64,000 bases of DNA, taken from assembly GCF_014647535.1 (NCBI RefSeq), contig NZ_BMPJ01000006.1, forward strand, positions 26,853 through 90,852, given 5' to 3'. The notes beneath the pieces are model-generated. The model did not search any database, was not told the DNA's origin, and saw only the letters and a program-made list of their open reading frames with translations. Source of the DNA: Thermus composti (lineage in GTDB: Bacteria > Deinococcota > Deinococci > Deinococcales > Thermaceae). Numbering within the stretch: position 1 is the first letter of the stretch; each line of letters opens with the position of its first letter. Below are positions 63,904 through 64,000 of this stretch, one piece after another. The position numbers were made by a program, and so were the translations under genes.

Positions 63904-64000
63904 GGCCATGCTCCAGGGCAAGGCTTTTCTCCAGGACTTTACCCACATCTCCGTTTCGTGGTAAATCTCCCCTTGCGGGCGCAGCCCGTATCTGGTACCG
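63904..64000. other. Non-coding window edge
   Basis: 97 bp after the lipoprotein gene. It contains GCGGGC-gca-GCCCGT (63976-63990), a short hairpin, and noticeably lower GC than the preceding genes. A possible 18-codon reading frame from ATG 63908 is too short to support. It may be the edge of an element that continues beyond the window. Confidence 0.3.

Overview
The window is a stretch of a very GC-rich chromosome that reads as genus Thermus, close to T. thermophilus but not identical to strain HB8 as I remember it. The reasons are extreme G/C in third codon positions, tightly overlapping genes (many ATGA/GTGA junctions), and proteins I recognise from Thermus: EF-G-2, GyrB, LysJ/LysK, TrmN, the alpha-oxoamine synthase and a TaqI-type restriction-modification pair. 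Many genes have a TANNNT -10 box only 6-9 nt before the start codon, as expected for the leaderless mRNAs known in Deinococcus-Thermus. I found no tRNA, rRNA or CRISPR array.

Layout: 1-4017 (minus) mltG (partial), ruvX, alaS and a JAMM peptidase. 4065-12084 (plus) EF-G-2, moxR, a broken ppsA, a hemolysin-III-type membrane protein and a two-component pair. 12038-15901 (minus) a small SHOCT-like ORF, hemX, hemA, a dispersed repeat, hemD, an AhpD-like protein and a HAD hydrolase. 15983-18439 (plus) a secreted YceI protein, an intradiol-dioxygenase-like protein and purB. 18440-19566 is an accessory island with an hsdS scrap, a REP-associated transposase (RAYT) and structured non-coding DNA. 19567-25459 (plus) is purC-purS-purQ-HAD-purL-purF. 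25445-28281 (minus) trmN, a dynamin-like GTPase and a small membrane protein. 28312-30616 (plus) glyA, a LmbE-type deacetylase and archease. 30605-32348 (minus) plsX, trxA and an S1-domain protein. 32388-37026 (minus) is a sugar/glycan cluster (glycosyltransferase, alpha-barrel protein, glycosyltransferase, manC) ending in folK. 37156-41040 (plus) lysJ, lysK and a GGDEF protein. 41059-47685 (minus) is a complete actABCDEF operon for Alternative Complex III. 47855-51028 (plus) the alpha-oxoamine synthase and a TaqI-type R-M pair. 51037-51423 (minus) a membrane protein. 51552-55834 (plus) gyrB, a second copy of the dispersed repeat and hrpB. 55791-63903 holds a degenerate HAD (minus), SCP-2, a zinc dehydrogenase, a promoter-terminator module that may encode a small RNA (minus), a small alpha/beta protein, lptF, lptG, lptD and a lipoprotein.

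Most genes are housekeeping. The least explained signals are: (i) a 56-bp nested palindromic cassette lying in frame inside the RAYT gene; (ii) an 84/105-bp dispersed repeat with CTAAGT/ACTTAG ends whose two copies each supply the TAA stop codon of the preceding gene; (iii) near absence of TCGA outside CTCGAG in native genes, with exceptions clustered in the TaqI-type R-M genes; (iv) a ppsA gene with four separate lesions in otherwise intact surroundings; (v) a roughly 40-nt candidate transcript with its own promoter and terminator at 57730-57805.
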